Shown in pieces: positions 4,358 to 6,157 of a stretch of 6,157 nucleotides of DNA. This DNA comes from Clostridia bacterium (GTDB taxonomy: Bacteria; Bacillota_A; Clostridia; Oscillospirales; CAG-382): positions 1 to 6,157 of the forward strand of contig JAGACN010000071.1 in the NCBI GenBank assembly GCA_017614095.1. The letters are read 5' to 3'. The position numbers and the translations under genes are program-made. Every line of letters starts with the position of its first letter. Position 1 is the stretch's first letter. The notes beneath the pieces are model-generated. The model did no database searches. It saw only the letters and a program-made list of their open reading frames with translations, and was not told the origin of the DNA.

Positions 4358-6157
4358 ATGCACGATACGTACGAACCGGGCGAATACCTGGACCTGCTGA
4401 AAGCGTACTACGCGCTCGAACAGCTGACCTTTTCTCCCGACGATCCGCGCGAGGCCGTACTGTCGGCGCTGGAAGAGCGGTCGGAAAAGAAACGGGTCAT
4501 CGCCGAAAAAGTGAATGCGATTGTGGACGAATACGTTACGCGGTTCGAGAAAGAGCCCGGACTGCTGGAGCGGGACGACCTGTCGAGGCTGGAACAGATG
4601 TACGACAGCCTGACCGACAAGAAGACCGGACGGGAACTGGATCTGGGCATCATGCTCCGCATATCCATCATTCTGAAAGACCGGTACAAGCGCGCCGGCC
4701 GCGAGTACGAAAGCGAATACGTCAAATTCCTGCACGAATGCGTCACGAACGACCGGGTGCTGATCTACAACCACACGTCGCTTTCCTGCGAATCCCCCTA
4801 TCTGTCCGAATGTCTGGAGATGGCGAACCGGTTCGACGAACTGTCCGAGGCAGACCGGGTCCTGCTTTTCCATATGCTCTACTACGCACACGTCAACCAC
4901 GAAGACGACCGCATCAGCGAAGGACAGAAGCACCCCATCGAGCGGCTTCTGGAGGCTGAAGACAATCTGCGCGAGCGCCTCGGCGAACGGTATCCGGAGT
5001 ATCTGGACAAGGCGGGCGCGGTCGGGATCGCGCGCAATTCGCTGAGTCTGATGCTGGAGCATTTTTTGTGGATGGCCCGGCACGGGAAAGCGGTCGACAT
5101 CGAACGGTTCCGGCCGCCGCTGGAACGCTATACCGCCATTCTGCGCCGGTATCTGGAGACGAATACGGAAACGAACGCCTTAACGATCTCCCTGCGGAGC
5201 ACGCTGCTGTACGCGGACTACCGGCTCGGCACCCTTTCGCTGGAGGAACTGCTGGACGAACTGACCCGGATGCAAAGCGACGTCCGGGATGACGAGAGCC
5301 CGACCATCCAGGCGACAAGGCTGGGCAAACTCAACTACCACTACCTCGTGTTTCTGTACCGGTTCAGCGGCTACGACAGGAAAACCGTCATCGAGATGAG
5401 TCAGCAACGGATCCGGGAAACGCTCCCGCGCATTCTGAAGATCACGCGCGAAGTCAACAACACGCGCTTCAACAACTATCTGATGATGTTCATCCTCGGC
5501 TCGTCCTATACCTCCCGGTTCGAAGACTTCTCCAACCTTCTTCTGGAACTGACCGTCTATTCGGACAAGGCGCTCTACGTGCATACGGAGATGGTCAAGG
5601 AACTGAGCCTCGTCCTCTTCGATCATCTGATCGAAACGCACCCGGACGCGTTCGACGGCGTCGCCGGCCGCGACGCCGCATATATCCGGACGCACAAAGA
5701 GGAGATGCGCCGGCTGCTGTCCGAATGCTGCATGTTCCACGACATCGGCAAGTTCTTCATGCTGGATATTGTCGGGAACTCCATGCGCAGATTGACGGAC
5801 GAGGAATATTCGATCATCCGGATGCATCCGGACGGGTTCGATGAATTCGGCCGCGACTGGATGGAGCAGGACGAGCACCTGCACTGCATCCGCGACTGCG
5901 CGGTGACGCATCATCTCTGGCACGACGGCACCAGGGGCTACCCTGCCGTCCGCCATACGAAGAACCGGCCTTTCGTCGATATCCTTGCCATTGCGGACAG
6001 CCTGGACGCCGCGACAGACGGATACGGAAGGCCGTACCGCTTCACCAAGAGCCTGGACGACCTGATCGGCGAGTTCCGGCAGGGAGCCGGGACGCGCTAC
6101 GGGCCGGAAGCGGTTTCCGCGCTCGCGGATCAGAAGGTTCAAGACAGGCTTCAGTTC
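4358..6157 (+). CDS. HD-GYP domain phosphohydrolase with large helical N-terminal region (3' end cut)
   Basis: An open frame of 600 codons from ATG 4358 to the right edge. AAAGGA (4342-4347) precedes the start by 10 nt and the gene begins 7 nt after the HAD stop. Residues 1 to about 395 are almost wholly helical and charged, with no membrane segment and no PAS, GAF, receiver or GGDEF domain that I recognise; helix pairs such as LSLEELLDELTRM suggest TPR-like repeats, which is inference. The HD-GYP domain follows: H409 (VHTEMV), H461-D462-IGK, H490 (MHPDG), H518-H519, D523-G524, G527-Y528-P529, D547 (AIADSLDA) and RPYR. All metal-binding histidines and aspartates of the family are present, so it is probably active. 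HD-GYP enzymes hydrolyse cyclic di-GMP, and some act on cGAMP. The HH-to-GYP stretch (HHLWHDGTRGYP) is one residue longer than the usual HHExxDGxGYP. The domain is nearly complete, so few residues are likely missing. Confidence 0.88.
   Translation, partial: MHDTYEPGEYLDLLKAYYALEQLTFSPDDPREAVLSALEERSEKKRVIAEKVNAIVDEYVTRFEKEPGLLERDDLSRLEQMYDSLTDKKTGRELDLGIMLRISIILKDRYKRAGREYESEYVKFLHECVTNDRVLIYNHTSLSCESPYLSECLEMANRFDELSEADRVLLFHMLYYAHVNHEDDRISEGQKHPIERLLEAEDNLRERLGERYPEYLDKAGAVGIARNSLSLMLEHFLWMARHGKAVDIERFRPPLERYTAILRRYLETNTETNALTISLRSTLLYADYRLGTLSLEELLDELTRMQSDVRDDESPTIQATRLGKLNYHYLVFLYRFSGYDRKTVIEMSQQRIRETLPRILKITREVNNTRFNNYLMMFILGSSYTSRFEDFSNLLLELTVYSDKALYVHTEMVKELSLVLFDHLIETHPDAFDGVAGRDAAYIRTHKEEMRRLLSECCMFHDIGKFFMLDIVGNSMRRLTDEEYSIIRMHPDGFDEFGRDWMEQDEHLHCIRDCAVTHHLWHDGTRGYPAVRHTKNRPFVDILAIADSLDAATDGYGRPYRFTKSLDDLIGEFRQGAGTRYGPEAVSALADQKVQDRLQF

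Noticed and set aside
4247..5083. Minus-strand open frame of 278 codons opposite the HAD/HD-GYP junction
   Set aside because: It is antisense to two motif-supported genes and shows no recognisable domain or ribosome site, so it is a shadow frame.

Overview
The window looks like chromosomal or integrated DNA from a fairly GC-rich anaerobic Firmicute, most likely a gut or rumen type Clostridia (Oscillospiraceae/Ruminococcaceae-like). This rests on strong AGGAGG-type ribosome sites, a dockerin-bearing secreted protein, a BioY biotin importer, a Firmicute-style conjugation coupling protein and a cytosolic HD-GYP protein with a large helical N-terminus. The assignment is inferred from gene content only; there is no rRNA or other marker gene.

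Layout: (1) Positions 1-275, minus strand, hold the first 91 codons of a VirD4/TraG-like type IV coupling protein that runs off the left edge. It is the only sign of a conjugative element here. (2) Positions 276-455 are a divergent intergenic region with a good sigma-A type promoter pointing right (391-419). (3) Rightward from there, all genes are on the plus strand and tightly packed: a 680-residue secreted multi-domain protein ending in a type I-like dockerin (456-2498), bioY (2506-3132), a small lipoprotein (3182-3616), a HAD hydrolase (3613-4350) and an HD-GYP phosphodiesterase cut by the right edge (4358-6157). The spacings are 7 nt, 49 nt, a 4-nt ATGA overlap and 7 nt, so one operon, or two with a break in the 49-nt gap, is likely.

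How the genes fit together: the dockerin protein is exported and built from beta-sandwich (Ig-like) modules with no catalytic domain visible, so it is probably a surface or matrix component held by a cohesin. BioY imports biotin across the membrane. The lipoprotein, HAD and HD-GYP genes look like one translationally coupled unit; the HD-GYP protein suggests cyclic-dinucleotide turnover, but the link between the three is unknown. The two coding regions cut by the window edges (1-275 minus and 4358-6157 plus) were found by translating the sequence directly, since neither has a stop codon inside the window.

Nothing was found in the way of tRNA or rRNA genes, CRISPR arrays, insertion sequences, attachment sites or convincing terminators. 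The most noteworthy points are the conjugation gene abutting a dockerin/biotin operon, the unusual hydrophobic specificity positions of the dockerin, a diverged internal duplication in the same protein, and an HD-GYP domain with a non-standard HH...GYP spacing plus a large unassigned N-terminal region.
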